64,000 nucleotides of DNA from Dirofilaria immitis (lineage: Eukaryota; Nematoda; Chromadorea; Rhabditida; Onchocercidae): NCBI GenBank assembly GCA_024305405.1, contig JAKNDB010000092.1, positions 2,945,501-3,009,500 on the forward strand, written 5' to 3'. A model generated the notes under the pieces. That model had not been told where the DNA came from and made no database searches. It was given only the letters and a program-made list of their open reading frames with translations. This document shows positions 48,148 to 61,248 of the stretch, one piece after another; position 1 is the first letter of the stretch; each line of letters starts with the position of its first letter. The position numbers were made by a program, and so were the translations under genes.

Positions 48148-50197
48148 GGATAAATTAATTAATGCATGTCTTAGTTGTAATTGGTATCTTGCAGGTCTGC
48201 TTTTGCATCTCTGCATGCACATTTGTTCGTTTTCTCTTAAATAATTGTTTCATAGAATCAGAACTGTTGCGACAACACCGGATTTTAGACATTTTAATAA
48301 TTAAAAAGTCAATATTCAAATTTATTGAATATTGGCTAAAATTTTCGTTTCTAGTTTCAGAAGTAATCTTCTAAAATGTTTTTAATTTCTTCTTAATTTC
48401 GAAAAAAAAGACAAAAGAAATGGATCTGCTGATGTTGTTATTTGCCGAACAAAATTCTTTCTGAGTGATATTTTATTTTTTCATTTCGGAAAACATTAAG
48501 ATACTGTTTATTCTTTGCTATTTATTAGTCACTTTTCTTTCTACTAAAAGAGTTATTTCTGAGGTTGCGAGTTATATGTTCGCTATATTTTTATCAGGAC
48601 ATTTTACATTTGTTTTCCGATATTATCATGTTTTTAAAATTTTTTGGTTATTTACCATGTATATTTAAATCGAATTCTCATATTTCTTTTGATTTTGTAA
48701 TACTTAATAATATTTTTTTCAGATCTTTCTTCTAAATAGTATTTTAGATGACACAAAATTCATATTCTTACAAATGTTGATATTTTTTCTATTAATAGCA
48801 CTTCATGCATTAACCTCATTCAATCTTGCTAGTAGGGATGTTAACCTTAGCAATATCATACTACAAATTATTAATTATACGGTATTGATGATAATAAAAA
48901 TAGTGATAATAATGAGGGCTGTAGCAATGATAATAGTAATAAAAGCGCAATAAGTAATAGAGTTGTCAAATACTTCATATTTCAATTTATATTTTCATTG
49001 GTAACAAAAAATATATTATAATCACTTTATTAGACCTATAAAATGCTTGAAAATGATGGCAACTGGCTTAATTTTTTGATATGAGCATTTTGTACCATTC
49101 ATTCATCAAATGACCATGGCAAGATAGAAGTTTGTAATTTGTTGTTTCATGTTCAAAATGTTAATTGTCATTGTTTGCTAAATTTTCTGTTCTTAATTGT
49201 TTCCTTAATTATTTATCTTTTTAAAGGTTACCTCAGCATTTTTTTGCATACTTTTTCCCCAGTATATTACGTTCTTTGCTTTTAATTCATCATAGCAATA
49301 AAGATGTCAGCTAACAAGATGAGATAATTAAATGAAACAAAATTATTATCTTTCATTTTTTTCAAAATAAAACTAATGGATTTTAGTATAAGAAGGAATT
49401 TTTATTTTGCATTTTATATATATTCTTAAACAGAAGCAGTTTTAGTAGTACTCATTTTTTAATAATAATCTTTTGATCTATCTAATCTTTGCATTGATCT
49501 CGTCTAGTGAGCAACTGCAACCTTGTAGATTAAAGAATAAAAAGCACATTGATTGTTCGACTCTCATTGCGCAAAATTTTTTAATTATTATAAGGATAAT
49601 GCCATAATTTATGATTTTCGCTTAATTTTAAACATTAAGTCAGAATAAAGTAAGTATATTTAGAATTCTCAATTCATAATAAATTAAATCATCGGTGGCA
49701 TAAAGCCTTTACATCTCGATATTTTTTTTTGCAATCTTAGTACACTGCCAGTCCGTACATTTCTTTATCATCACCTATCACTGTCATTAATTGTAATTAT
49801 CCATTTGTATATTGCATTAATAGTGATGATTACTTATAATGCGTATTTTTCTTTTTCTTCATACATCAATCACTTCATCGCTCTATTTCTTCATCTTCAT
49901 CAATATCTTTCTTCCCGTTTTGTTAATTACGACGATTGTTATATATATTATGCACTCTTTATGATTACAAGTAAAAACTGTAGGAGTGAACTTTTAATTG
50001 TTGAAATATTCAGTGCGGTACTCCTCCCAATGAATGAGTAACATATTTATGGTATTATTAATACTTTGTTAAAAGATTTGTAATCATTTGTTTTATCCAA
50101 CTTTTTTGTGACCAGTCGTATAAATTTGTAATATATTGCAATTGGAAATAAAAGCATATTTAAGCATTGCAATGATTAGTAATAAACAATTGGCAAC
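48148..50197. other. intergenic, no gene recognised
   Basis: Downstream flank of the ADAMTS gene. AT-rich. Short frames at 48162-48668 and 49805-50041 are hydrophobic AT-rich readings without splice or start context. Confidence 0.5.
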
Positions 50198-50359
50198 ATG
50201 AAATCGGAATCGAAAATCGGGAGAATTCAAAAGCTCAAAATTATGTTAGAACAATCAAGAAATTTGCCAAATATGACGAGGACATGTTACCACAATAGAA
50301 AACCTAAGGCGACGGAAATTTGCCAAAGCAGATTTTCGGAACTTTGTAAAACAGACTAA
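50198..50359 (+). CDS. candidate 53-residue small protein, unrecognised
   Basis: From ATG 50198 the frame reads MKSESKIGRIQKLKIMLEQ and then a basic, cysteine-containing stretch (TRTCYHNRKPKATEICQ) to a TAA. An AATAAA lies about 30 bases past the stop, and an AG that could serve as a trans- or cis-splice acceptor lies about 20 bases before the ATG. The local composition is less AT-rich than the flanks. No family recognised. Confidence 0.3.
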   Translation: MKSESKIGRIQKLKIMLEQSRNLPNMTRTCYHNRKPKATEICQSRFSELCKTD

Positions 50360-50995
50360 AAGAATAGCAGCCAAGCTGTAAACTTGTAAAGAATAAATGT
50401 GATTTATTTGAATGATTGGTTCTTTGTAACGTTCACTACATGCTATTGAAGTTGGTATTTCTTTAAAATGCTTAATACAGATAACCTATCTTACTTCAGA
50501 GTTTTCAATCATTTTGACTTTAATCATTTAAAATTCAGCTCAAACCCAATTAATGAATGACATGCATTTCATTCGTCAAAATTCAACTTAACATTAGTGC
50601 TATGCGGAATTTAATTGATAATGCAAACAACAAACAGCTAGTATTAAAATGAATTTATTCGCGAAAAACGATCTTCGAGAATAACAAAGGAAAAATTATT
50701 TTTCTAAACTAAACTTTTATTGAATTATTGACTTATTATTCCACCATTCCTGAAACACAATCCTTCAGAAATTCGAATACAAAGTACGGCATACTGCAAT
50801 TTTGCAAATAAATAACGAATGTGAGATCGCAAAGAATTAACACCTCTCTCCTCAATCTTTATTAAACAATTGCCGATGATACAAATGAATTTCATTTATT
50901 CTACATCATATCCGGCTAGTTCTATGATAATATTATCATGCATCTATATTCTTTTGAGAAGAACAATGACGGCTAGGCAGTGTAACTTTCTAATA

Positions 50996-51066
50996 AATTT
51001 ACTTAGTAAGTTCATTAATTAAATTCTAATAAATTTACCTAGTAAGTTCATTAATTAAATTAATTT
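50996..51066. repeat. 36-bp tandem duplication
   Basis: The unit TAATAAATTTACTTAGTAAG plus TTCATTAATTAAATTC occurs twice in succession, with one C/T difference. Confidence 0.9.
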
Positions 51067-51163
51067 AAGTACCAGGAAATCTATGACTATCATAAAAAAT
51101 TTATTCATTAAGGGAAAATTATATTGATGCATTCAATAAATCGGTAATTAATTAGGATAGTAA

Positions 51164-52029
51164 GAAAATATAATAAGTGATAGAGTAATAATAATATTCG
51201 TGTGAGTAAAATAAAAGTATCGCAAGGAAATTGGATTGAAAAGTCGTATTGGTCCAGAGGATACTTTTGGTCAATGATATCGATGATATCTCTTTATAAT
51301 GAAAATCAGTCTGAAGTCGTTTCATCAATGACTTCAATCGGCCGAAACAAAAATTATAATTGTCGTTTACTTGGTCATTGATTCTTCCTACAGCTAACAA
51401 ACCATCAGATTTATTGATATGTCATATCTTCCCTTTCTTAATGATAGTTTATTTGAATAGTTACCACAAGCATTAAATTGCTGTTGAAGGCCTATTAATT
51501 TTAATTTCCAAAAGTGATCTATGCTTGGAACGCTAATGGCATTAGCAATACATGTGAATTTTACTGTTATTGCGTTACTGTTATAGACTTCATTTGCATA
51601 TCTGTTATCAAAGTCTTCTCTTTTCTTATGAAGGAGTGATAATCTCGAATGATATTCATCAATATAGTTTTTATCGGCTCTAATAATATAGACAATAAAG
51701 ACATATCGTTAATATAACTAAAGCAAAGCTAAAAATTAAAATATTTTTGAAGGAACTGATTACGAAGAACCAAGGTAGCGAAAATGCTTCTTCAACCAGC
51801 AAAGATCCTTTTTATAATGGAGATTTTTTAAAAAACATTCTCATAAAAATATCCTTACGATAATTATTACATCAATTTAATGCAAATAGGCTTTATTATA
51901 ACATCGGAAATATTTACATATGAATCAGTTTACGGTATCTTACTACTGAAGATAAGTTTGGTGGTGATGAACAAAGTTGAGAATTAGTTAAATGATTCAT
52001 TATATTAGACATCATAACATTCGTTTATG
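51164..52029. repeat. diverged direct repeat, copy A
   Basis: Two blocks, 51164-51300 and 51991-52029, recur in the same order and orientation at 54234-54370 and 54971-55009. Examples are TTGGATTGAAAAGTCGTATT against CTGAGTTGAAAAGTTGTATT, and the near-identical ATTAGACATCATAACATTCG against ATTAGACATCGTAACATTCG. The middle is too diverged to align by eye. The pair could be old long terminal repeats or a segmental duplication. Confidence 0.55.
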
Positions 52030-52539
52030 TTAGATAATGAGACATGGAAAAATTAAATATTTCAATTATTCTGACAACTTCCAGCTCATAGGTCTGATCT
52101 TTGCAAGGAAGAGAATCAAGATCTCAAATTTCCCGTTTTTTTCTATTTTGGATAAATTTAAAGAAGTAATTCGCTTCGATAAGTATGTCAGATTATCTTT
52201 ATTGAATCTTAAGACAATCAATTGATTTTGTTACGCTATGTAGGAAAATTCTTTTTTTTAGTTGACTAATTGTAATTTATTTGTTAAATACTACCGTAAC
52301 TGCCTCTAATGATATTGTTTTCTTTTTCCAATTTTTATCCGATTTCAGCTTTAGTAGTAAGACATGTTTTTGACGCTCACTAATTTCTTAGACATGAAAA
52401 ATAATTGCAAACCAATATCGAACAGTACCAAAGCCTTTCGTTGAATTTCCGAATGGTTTGGATTGACTACTTCGACTTCTTTGCATGAGAATAAGATTCG
52501 CTTATTTCTTCGCATTCCTTTTTTAAACTGTAATTGAAT

Positions 52540-53100
52540 TTGTTAATATAGATGAATCCAGCGCTTCTTTGTTTGGGTTCGCGGTTTGTGTGATATCTTT
52601 GTATTTGATGTGATACAACGCTTTATTTTGAGGCATTTATAGAAGAAACAAAAAGCATGCAGCAGTTTTCTTTAAACACTCTATTCGACATTTGAATGTG
52701 GGATAAATATGGCATTCATTATCCCAATAGTCCTTATTGCAAAGCTCACAGTCTTCTTGTTTTCTTTTTTTTTCTAGAGTTTTCTTTGATTCTGTGTTCA
52801 ACTTATGATCAGTTGGTATGAGTTGTTTAACTCTGACTAAGACTGAAGTTTCCCTCTTCCAAATGAGTAAAATATGGTTTGTATTCCGTCGATTTTTTCT
52901 CTCTGCTAGTGATTTGGCTTCTAGTTATTTCATCTTTTCTTAGAACTAGTTCTGTCATATATTCTTGGAGCTTATTAACTCCTCCTTTTTGTTAAAATAT
53001 CCAAAATCCAAGCCAAGAATGTGGTTTCGATAGCATTTTCGATGCCAGAATGCTGTAGAATCTCACCTATTACTTTTACTGTCGGAGTATTCTTTTAGTC
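52540..53100 (-). mobile_element. decayed BEL/Pao-like retrotransposon gag fragment
   Basis: Minus-strand frames contain a degenerate gag region. First comes a helix with ILQHSGIENAIETTFLAW (about 53070-53000), then a charged helix with YMTELVLRKDEITRSQ (about 52960-52830), then CELCNKDYWDNEC followed by YPTFKCR (about 52750-52690). The last has exactly the C-X2-C-X3-H-X4-C spacing and downstream Y-P-T/R residues of the first zinc knuckle of BEL/Pao Gag, with tyrosine replacing histidine. Stops and frame changes separate the pieces, so it is not functional. No reverse transcriptase or integrase was recognised nearby. Confidence 0.5.
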
Positions 53101-53132
53101 GCTTATCGGCACTACAAAATACAGGTACGATG

Positions 53133-53480
53133 TCAACGGAAAACTGATCTTGTAAAATAGCACAATAAATGTATATAGTGGGAAAAAGAATAAGAATTAC
53201 AACTTGAACAGCAGAATGTCAGCGGATCGGTCATGGAGATCACTGTGAAGTTATTAGATATCTCCTGTGGGCGTGAACGCTTATATATGCGGAATAAAGA
53301 CGGAGTTGCAATATGAGAATGATATGTACTGCATATTATACACGTAACCAATATATACATCAAAAAACAAATGACAGTCAGAATATTGATCGAAGCTTGC
53401 TTAAGGATATTGACTGAAATTGCTTGCAGTAGAAACGAAATCTCCTCACAGAAGAAGCGACTCAAAAAAACGTTTAACAA
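53133..53480 (-). pseudogene. open frame inside the putative retroelement, unrecognised
   Basis: A 115-codon frame without an ATG start (it opens with TTG), containing a hydrophobic helix (ILTVICFLMYILVTCII) and a polar part (ISNNFTVISMTDPLTFCC). It lies between the gag-like fragment and the direct-repeat copy B, on the same strand. It could be an element remnant or chance. Confidence 0.25.
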
Positions 53481-53918
53481 TCTATTCCTAAATGGTAGAA
53501 CAATTTCTTCCTGTTGTCATTATTAGCAACTTCCTACCTAATAAACATTTCCAAATATAATTCTCTTTGAAACATCAATTCGCTCTCTTACAACAAAGAA
53601 CAAGAATTTTTTTTTTTGTTTTTCACGACATGGGCTTGCTAGATAAAATTATCTTATAAAATTATCTCGGTTTTTTCCCGAAATTCCATTTAATTTTTTG
53701 ATATATTTATATATAATTATATTCTATTCCACTCCCACAGGGAACGACTCCTTCTTTCAGAATATTTCTTGGCTATCTCATACGTTGTAAAATTAACTCG
53801 TGGTCACGAAGATAAATGTTCAAAGTAATAACTTCTTTTGTGTTAGCTATTAAATTCAAAATACCTTTGGATCGTTGTCCCTTCAGCGCATTTCTTTTTT
53901 TTTTTTTTTAAATAAACT

Positions 53919-54227
53919 CTAAGCAAGCTCTGTTGATGATTTCAAGCATGTCAACATGAGGTTCAAGAGAAGTGATTTTTTGTTGAATAATTCAAAATTC
54001 AATTTTTTTCTATTATCGTGTGGTATCCCTTTTACAAGTATTCGATCCAGTAAGCCAAGCTCCTTTACTTCATTTAGAAGTTTTAGTAGTTTCCGGTTCA
54101 GTACTTCAGATCCTTTAGCAATGTTGTCGAACATAATGATTTTACTAAAAATTATTATAAAAGAATTCATTTGATATGGAAAAGTTTTTATTGTTGCATT
54201 GGATATGGACAATACACCGGTAATCAA
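53919..54227 (-). CDS. candidate coding exon, unrecognised; secreted-protein-like N-terminus
   Basis: The frame reads a hydrophobic leader (LLITGVLSISNATIKTF) and then a charged, leucine-patterned domain (LNRKLLKLLNEVKELGLLD, RILVKGIPHDNRKKLNFEL) to TAG. No ATG opens the leader part; an ATTTTTAG just before IIMFDNIAKG could instead be a 3' splice site. The charged part has clear coding character. It adjoins direct-repeat copy B, whose degraded counterpart near 51150 lacks this domain. It may belong to the retroelement or to a separate small gene. Confidence 0.4.
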   Translation of the reverse strand: MITGVLSISNATIKTFPYQMNSFIIIFSKIIMFDNIAKGSEVLNRKLLKLLNEVKELGLLDRILVKGIPHDNRKKLNFELFNKKSLLLNLMLTCLKSSTELA

Positions 54228-54233
54228 TAATAT

Positions 54234-55009
54234 AGAGAAATATACTAGTATTGCAATAGAATATTAATAATATTAGAATAAAATGAAAAGTAGTAGGATA
54301 ATCTGAGTTGAAAAGTTGTATTCGTCCACAGGATCCTTTTTAGGCGATAATATATCTTTTATGTGAAGATGTCAGACGTATAAAAAGAGTGAGAGATGGA
54401 CAATATTCAAGCATATACAAAATTTCGATTGCTGCAACATTCCAAACAATTAGCAAAGATTACAACATTTTAAAAATTGTGTATAATTCGTGCTATAGGT
54501 AATTTTATTTATGTCAAGTTGGTTCTCTAAAAGATTAAATTGTTCTTGGACCCCCCTATGCCTTACTATTTTTTAGTAGATGAACCAACCGCGTAAGGAT
54601 AGATGAAATATCTTTATAATTGTCTCCTTTTTCCCAGACTCTTTGACTGCGTAACTTCTGAAACACTTTTTTCTTTTAAAAAAGCTTTTATTTAAACTTG
54701 ATCTATTTTCTAACTTACTAAACTTTATTTTTATTACTAATCTCTACCTTTATTTTTTTATTATTTTCCACTACTTTTAGTAGTGAAATATTTTAACACC
54801 ACTTTGTGTAAGACACCTGTATAATTTCTTTTTCTATGATAATGCCTGAACTTTATATTCATTTGCTATCGCCTTTGTTAGTATATAATAGAACCACTTT
54901 AGTGTTTTCCCTTAATTGAGAGAGGATGTCACTTGTCGTCATACCATCCCACCAACAGGAGACTTAAATAAGTGATTCGTTACATTAGACATCGTAACAT
55001 TCGTTTATG
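54234..55009. repeat. diverged direct repeat, copy B
   Basis: Partner of copy A, about 3 kb away in the same orientation, with the gag-like fragment between them. In minus-strand orientation this copy would be the 5' repeat of the element. Confidence 0.55.
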
Positions 55010-56085
55010 ACTTTTCATTATACAAAAAATAATTTGATTATTGGATATATCCATATTGTAGATTTGATCTAAGATGTACACACTGCAGAATATATCTTAT
55101 TCTCATCCATTTACATTTTAATTTAATTTGAGTTAAATTGGGAATTCTTGAAAAACCGAAAAAAGTTTTCGAATGTAAAATTTTCAACTTGCTTTCTGTC
55201 TTTTTATCTACTCTGACTGCAGTTAAATTAAGATTGCAAATTTATTGCCAGTTCAAATCACACAAGAATAATGATGAATTATTACATTATGATGCCAGCC
55301 TGTTTTGTTCAGCATAAAATTTGCTTTTCTTTTAATGCATCTGAGAATGCAGATCTGAACTTAAGATCACATTAGCTTTATTTATTGCTCTCAGTAGATG
55401 ATTGGATTTGAGATATATTTTTAATTTCATAGAAAGCAAGGCTTAAATAGATTTTAAGTATTTGTTATATATTTCTAGTTCTTAGATGCTAAACAATTAT
55501 AAGAATGTGATTATAACGAGTGTCTGCTGAAAGCGCAGTCACTAGCCAGGTTTATTTAAGCCTAGAAGATTCCATCTTATATTTTCCTTTTATTCATATT
55601 GATTAAACATTACAGGTTTGAAGCCCGAATCTTTATATCCATTGCTTAGAGTGCTTATGTCCATTCATCTCTAAAAAAATCCATTCTGAACCGCCTGCAC
55701 TCTTCTTTTTCTTTTCTATGTTTGGAAAGTTAATAAGCCCTAGAAGCCTTCTACTCTTTCCATATCTCACTTTTTAATCGATTGTTTACAAAAAATTTTA
55801 ATTTTCAATTAGTATTTTTGTCTAAAATTTCAAGAAGTTTGTATTATAAAAATTGCAGTCGTAAATTTTAAGATAACATGCGTTTATCCTATCATTAAAA
55901 GACTGAAGAGAAATTTTGAAGATACTTGGCATGAATAGTTGAATATTTTGTTTCTGAGCATCATACATATATTTTATTGGAAGTTTATAAAATCTAGCTA
56001 AATTATTTTTACATTGCTTTTTACAAACTGTGCTTCTGAAATTCCATTAGTATTTGCTTACAGTTATATAATTTATTATTTATAG
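55010..56085. other. intergenic, no gene recognised
   Basis: AT-rich region upstream of the BIRC6-type gene. No promoter element stands out. The gene's first visible exon follows a splice acceptor, so a further exon or a trans-spliced leader is expected. Confidence 0.5.
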
Positions 56086-59000
56086 ACGTGTGATGATGGG
56101 TACAATGGTATCATCATCGTCGAGTCCTGAGTCTGAAGATGCTTCAACAACTTCAGACCGCCTCCTGCTTACGCTTGCGCAGAAACCACTACGAATGACC
56201 AATATGTTACGCATGATCAGGTATTAGCACTTCTTATAAGCAGGCAGATATAATTAATCATTAGTAATTTATCGCTTGTTCAGTGCATGAGTAATATAGT
56301 TCTTGTTTGTAATTAGTTCATGGATAATTAGTTTTTTCAATAATATTTTGATATTCTTCAAAATTTCATTACTCAAATATTTTTTTGGTTTGATTGTTGA
56401 AAATCCAATAATGCTAATTTTTGATCTAAAGGGTCAAAATATTCATATGAATTTTTCAGAATTATTAGTGATTGTAGTTCAGAAGAAAAATTACAACTGT
56501 TTCATGCTGGCGTTCTCAGACGAATATGTGAAACGATAGCGGAACATGGTAGCATTAATAAACTAAATAGGTTGCATCTGTTTTGAAATTATTTATAAAG
56601 CATTCTAAATAATTAATGGAAAATCATAATTGACCATTCATGAAAAAGAATAATATTGCTAGTAAAATGTTGGTGATAAAAATAAATGAAAATGATTATT
56701 TTGCTGGTTTTCGAATATCAATCATTTATCGATATTAAAGACATTAGAAATTTAATGATTTTTATAAAAAGCATTAAAACGTGGATCTCTTCCGAGTATG
56801 GAAATAACTGGAAATTTTGCCATTCGCAGATAGTGATAGTAAATTTAGATATTAAATGAATAAAAGCATATTTCCGAAAATCATTTCAATTAAAAATAAG
56901 GTCAATTTAGACAAATATCATTCAATAATTTTATTTTTTATAGGCTTGGCATCGGGAAATCAGAAAAAATGCTCATAATAACCGTTTTAATGTCGTTGTT
57001 TTAAATTGGCTGATTAAAATTAAATTTTAATAAAGTTTCGTTTTGAATTATAATATTTCTGGAAACCTTTTCAGGTCAGAATTTGTGCACAATAAAATAA
57101 AGGGACAAAAATTTGCAAAAGAAATAGTTTCACAGGACATATCCAAAAAGGCGTTGGCTATGGACATGGCTCGACTCGGAGCAGGTGGAATATCGAGCGA
57201 ACGGTTAGGTTACTTTGAGAATTGAAGAGAAATTTGAATTTCAATTTAAAATCCCTTTCCTTGCTTTAGTAGATTTCTGATTGCTTAATTTTTAGTCAAT
57301 CTTTAATTTATTCATTGTTCATTTTGTAGTTAATATCTAATTTATTTCCTTTGTAGCAATTTTAAAATTCACAAAAAGTACTTATGAAAAGCAGAAAATA
57401 GACGACAGCAAGTAACATCTAGTAACCAATAAGTTGAATAAATGTGATAATAATCTTGTCTGAATACAGGTGGAAGAGCGTCTAATACGGGAAGAGCATT
57501 TAATTTGGCTATTAAATGCTGTAACAGCATATATTTATTGCGCCTCACCGGATTTTTCCACTGATGAGTATTTGCATTTCATCGATCGTTATCCAGTCCA
57601 TGTCAGCAAACCAGTCGTTCGGGAACTCGGCGAGTCAGCCATCATACCGTTGCTTGAATATCATCTTAATAATGACAGTGTTTTTGATGTCAGTGAACAT
57701 ATGGAACTATATCAGGTGTCACGTCCATTTTTTATCTCAAGATTTCCTAGGAATATGGAGCGACTTTATGTTTTCAATAATAAATACTTCCTGTTGCCTG
57801 CTTTTCTCTTTACAAATTCACTTGAAGACAAATAATTATTTCTAAAGACTAATAGAATAAGAGAAGGAAAAAACCATTTGATTTGGCTCAAAATTTTCAC
57901 AGTAGTTCACTTATACTCCGTTATCTCATTCGAACAATTATGATCTAAAAAAAAAAAAAAAAAAAAAAACAGAGCAATATTTGATTAATAAAATAAATTG
58001 TCAATTTATATTCAATTTTTCAATCCATTTACAGTAACGTCGTCAATTGGTAAATCAATCATATATAAAGAGATAATCATGACAATTTCAGTTTTCTATT
58101 TAAAAAATTTTGAGAATTTTCTAAACATTTCAAACAATGAACAATATTGTTTAACAGGCGCTTCTGGAGACAGCGGCGGCAATGTCAGTAGTGCCAGCTC
58201 TGGTACCGTATTTGGTACATCCTATTAACTGTTCTCGTTCTATTGCTAAAGATTTGATATTGCGTTTCTCGAACATAATGGCTTCATATCCTAATTCTTT
58301 CAAGGCCCAAAAAGGTTCACTGGATCTTAGATTTATCGATTTTATCGCCAAAGCACAACAGTACTCACAGGTATGTATCGGAAATGTCATGAAATCGAAG
58401 ACAGAATGAATGATACAGTTTCCTCAGATATTGAGTTGCAAATGGAGAAAAATAAATTTATGAAGAGAAAACATTGATATAAATCAGATCTGTTTTCAGA
58501 TTATGATAGCTTCTACTTATCGATATGAGCAAGGTATTCCAGTTGAACAGCGAGTACGGACTGCAGCAATAAGGATTGAGGACAGTGAAGCAGTATTGAT
58601 GGGACACTGCAATGAAGAGATGTCTACTGAAAAAGAAAATCTTTCAGTTATTTACCATAAAACTTTGAAAAATATTCAAGTACAAACATTTAGGTTCGTT
58701 TGAAATTTCGCCGAAAATTTCAAAATACTTCCTTTTTGGAAAAAGAAGTCTGAAATGGGCATCATCTATGAAATGAATGAGACTTCTGAAAAAGAAACTA
58801 TAAATAACTGGACTCAAGTGAGAGTTATGATGTTGCTTCAAGGCTGAGTAAAGGTCAGAGCGAACCAGAAGATATTCTCTTTTCTAGAAGTTTCATCTAC
58901 TTCAGATTTATCGGTGATTATGGCAAACTCAGTGTACCGTTTACATTCAAGAAGGAAATACGTAACGTGAATCCGTTTTCATCATCTCTAAAAGAAAGGA

Positions 59001-61086
59001 CGAAAAGAATTGGTTAACATATTTTCTGCTAGACTTTCAAATTATTACAGTTTAAATTTCATAAACTATATGAATTTGAAGAGCATTAACTGAAATTTTA
59101 TTTCGAATTTTGTCATTTTTATTCTAAAAGTTTAGATTAATTTATGATAAAATTCCTTAAACAAAACAGTATGAAAATTATAGCTAAGGAACTTGCATCA
59201 ATGCCAAACAGCTTACCTTTGAATGCTAGTAACAGCATATTTGTTTGTGTGGATGAAGAACGATGTGACATTGTCAAAGTGCTTATCTCGGGGCCGGATG
59301 ACACACCTTATCAAAATGGCCTCTTTGAATTTGATGTTTTTTTCCCAACAAGGTATTTTCATTAATTAAAATACAAATTATAACTTTGCTTTTTACATTT
59401 ACCAAAGTGATATTCTAATGATAAGATTTTGGTGGTTGTTTTTTATGGCAGTTGTTTTTTTATGGCAGCTATGTTTATTAAATTAGATGAATCATAACGC
59501 GATGAAAATGGAATAGCGGAACTGTCCAACTGAAATAATAATATTTATGCAAACGCGATTTTATCCTTACTTTTTTCCTATCAAGAATCACGAAATGAAA
59601 GTGTTCTCGGTCGAATTATTTATCTTAGAATGTTAGTTATAGATTATGCAATTCATTCGATGCTAAGACAAAAACTGATCATAATATCATTCGCTGAATA
59701 AGTGAATCTTTTAAGATCAATAGCATATCAAATATAACAAAAAATCCATGAACATTTCTTGAAATGGCTGATCAGATTCATTTTCTAAATTGCAGCTATC
59801 CATTCTCGCCACCAAAATGTGCTTTTTTAACAACTGGCGACGGAAATGTGCGTTTCAATCCTAACCTCTATAATGATGGTAAAATTTGTTTATCGATACT
59901 AGGCACATGGGAAGGTCGGCCAGAAGAGAAATGGAGCGCGCACTGTTCTTTATTACAAGTACTTATTAGCATTCAGGTAAGTAAAGGTCAAAATTTCAAT
60001 GAGATTCTTTCCAAAATCTTATCTAGTAAAAAGGAACATGAATTTTAAAGAATTTAAATAAGATATTAAAAGTATATTTTTCAGTAATTTACATAACAGG
60101 TATTCAAAACAAAACATACCTCAGTCCAATATCATTAAAAACTTGCACATCACTTTGACTTATTCGCGAAGTGTTTAAAGAAAAACTTTTTATAATATTT
60201 ATTTTGCCTGCAGGGTCTGATATTTGTGAAGGAACCATATTTCAATGAACCTGGCTTCGAGAAATATCAAGGAACTGAGAAAGGTGACGGATACTCGAAA
60301 CGTTATAATCTGCAGATCGAATATGCAACGCTAACTTACGCAATTAGAGAACAAGTTAAAAATAGTCCACCGTATTTCAAAGTAAGTTGATTGATTCTTT
60401 TCTATTTTTCCATGTAGTTTCAAATGTTTTTACACTGATAAATACTTCCGAGATGGTTCATTGCTTTTGAACTTTGAATTGCAAAGCATCAATGTTGAAG
60501 ATGGTTTTTAAAGCTTGATTGTTAAATGTGCGAAGTAACCTTTTGTGAGAACGCTACTACACATAAGATGATGAATTAAGAGATACGCATTCTGAAAAAT
60601 ATAGGCGTGCTTATACCTTGCACCAAAAAATGATAATTTTTCAGGACGTTATCAAGCGTCATTTCTGGCTCAAACGTCATAGTGTCATTGAACAAGCGCA
60701 AAACTGGCTTAGAGAAATGAGCAAATATACAACTGAAACTGAAAAACATCCACGAAAGAATGCCTTATTGCCGTTTGATACAACGATTAACTTCCTTGCA
60801 CAAGTACCTCAAATTTCCCATTTCAATTACTTCACAATTTAGAATTCCGTCCCTTCAAAAATTATAGTTTTATAGCACTATTCTCAACTTTCATGATTAT
60901 TTAAGGTTTGAAAACTGAACACAGGAAATCATAAAAACTTTGGACATTACAATCAAATTTCTTCACACGACACTTAATTGAAAAATCCAATTCCTATAAT
61001 GTAATCATATTTAATTTGAATTATAGGAGCGGACGATTTATCAAGTAATCGAAAATTTCCGAAAAATGAGCCATAACGGTAAATAA
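56086..61086 (+). CDS. ubc-17: BIRC6/BRUCE-type ubiquitin-conjugating enzyme (UBC-17-like)
   Basis: E2 enzyme that carries ubiquitin on a cysteine. Exons: 56086-56220, 57075-57203, 57470-57715, 58158-58370, 58500-58693, 58906-59012, 59184-59352, 59796-59976, 60214-60381, 60645-60803 and 61027-61086 (TAA). The UBC domain spans exons 7-10: [56 protein letters not shown] with the catalytic cysteine, GRPEEKW, and the BIRC6-specific [15 protein letters not shown] and a C-terminal [11 protein letters not shown]. Exon 4 ([19 protein letters not shown]) matches the helical region preceding the UBC domain in BIRC6. From ATG 56093 the product is about 584 residues, far shorter than the giant BIRC6 of animals and without a BIR domain, as in C. 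elegans UBC-17. The 56085 AG could be a trans-splice site. The exon 2/3 phase conflicts unless one G is missing at 57203. Confidence 0.93.
57948..57969. repeat. poly(A) tract in intron 3 of the BIRC6-type gene
   Basis: Uninterrupted run of A. Confidence 0.9.
59440..59470. repeat. short tandem pair in intron 7 of the BIRC6-type gene
   Basis: TTGTTTTTTATGGCAG is followed by a near copy with one more T. Confidence 0.7.
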
Positions 61087-61248
61087 TGTAAGTTTATTCT
61101 ATTTTTATCAATATCTGCATAGAAAAAGAAAAATGAGATCGGTTTAGCATACATTACTTTAATTATTTGTTATAAAAACATTAATATGGAAAATTCAAAA
61201 ACTGGAAACACAGATCATCAACTTTATTCATTTACTGTTCTTTTGTCT

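Noticed and set aside
53956..54174. Plus-strand frame rich in serine and phenylalanine
   Set aside because: It is the shadow of the minus-strand frame at 53919-54227, which has the better coding character.
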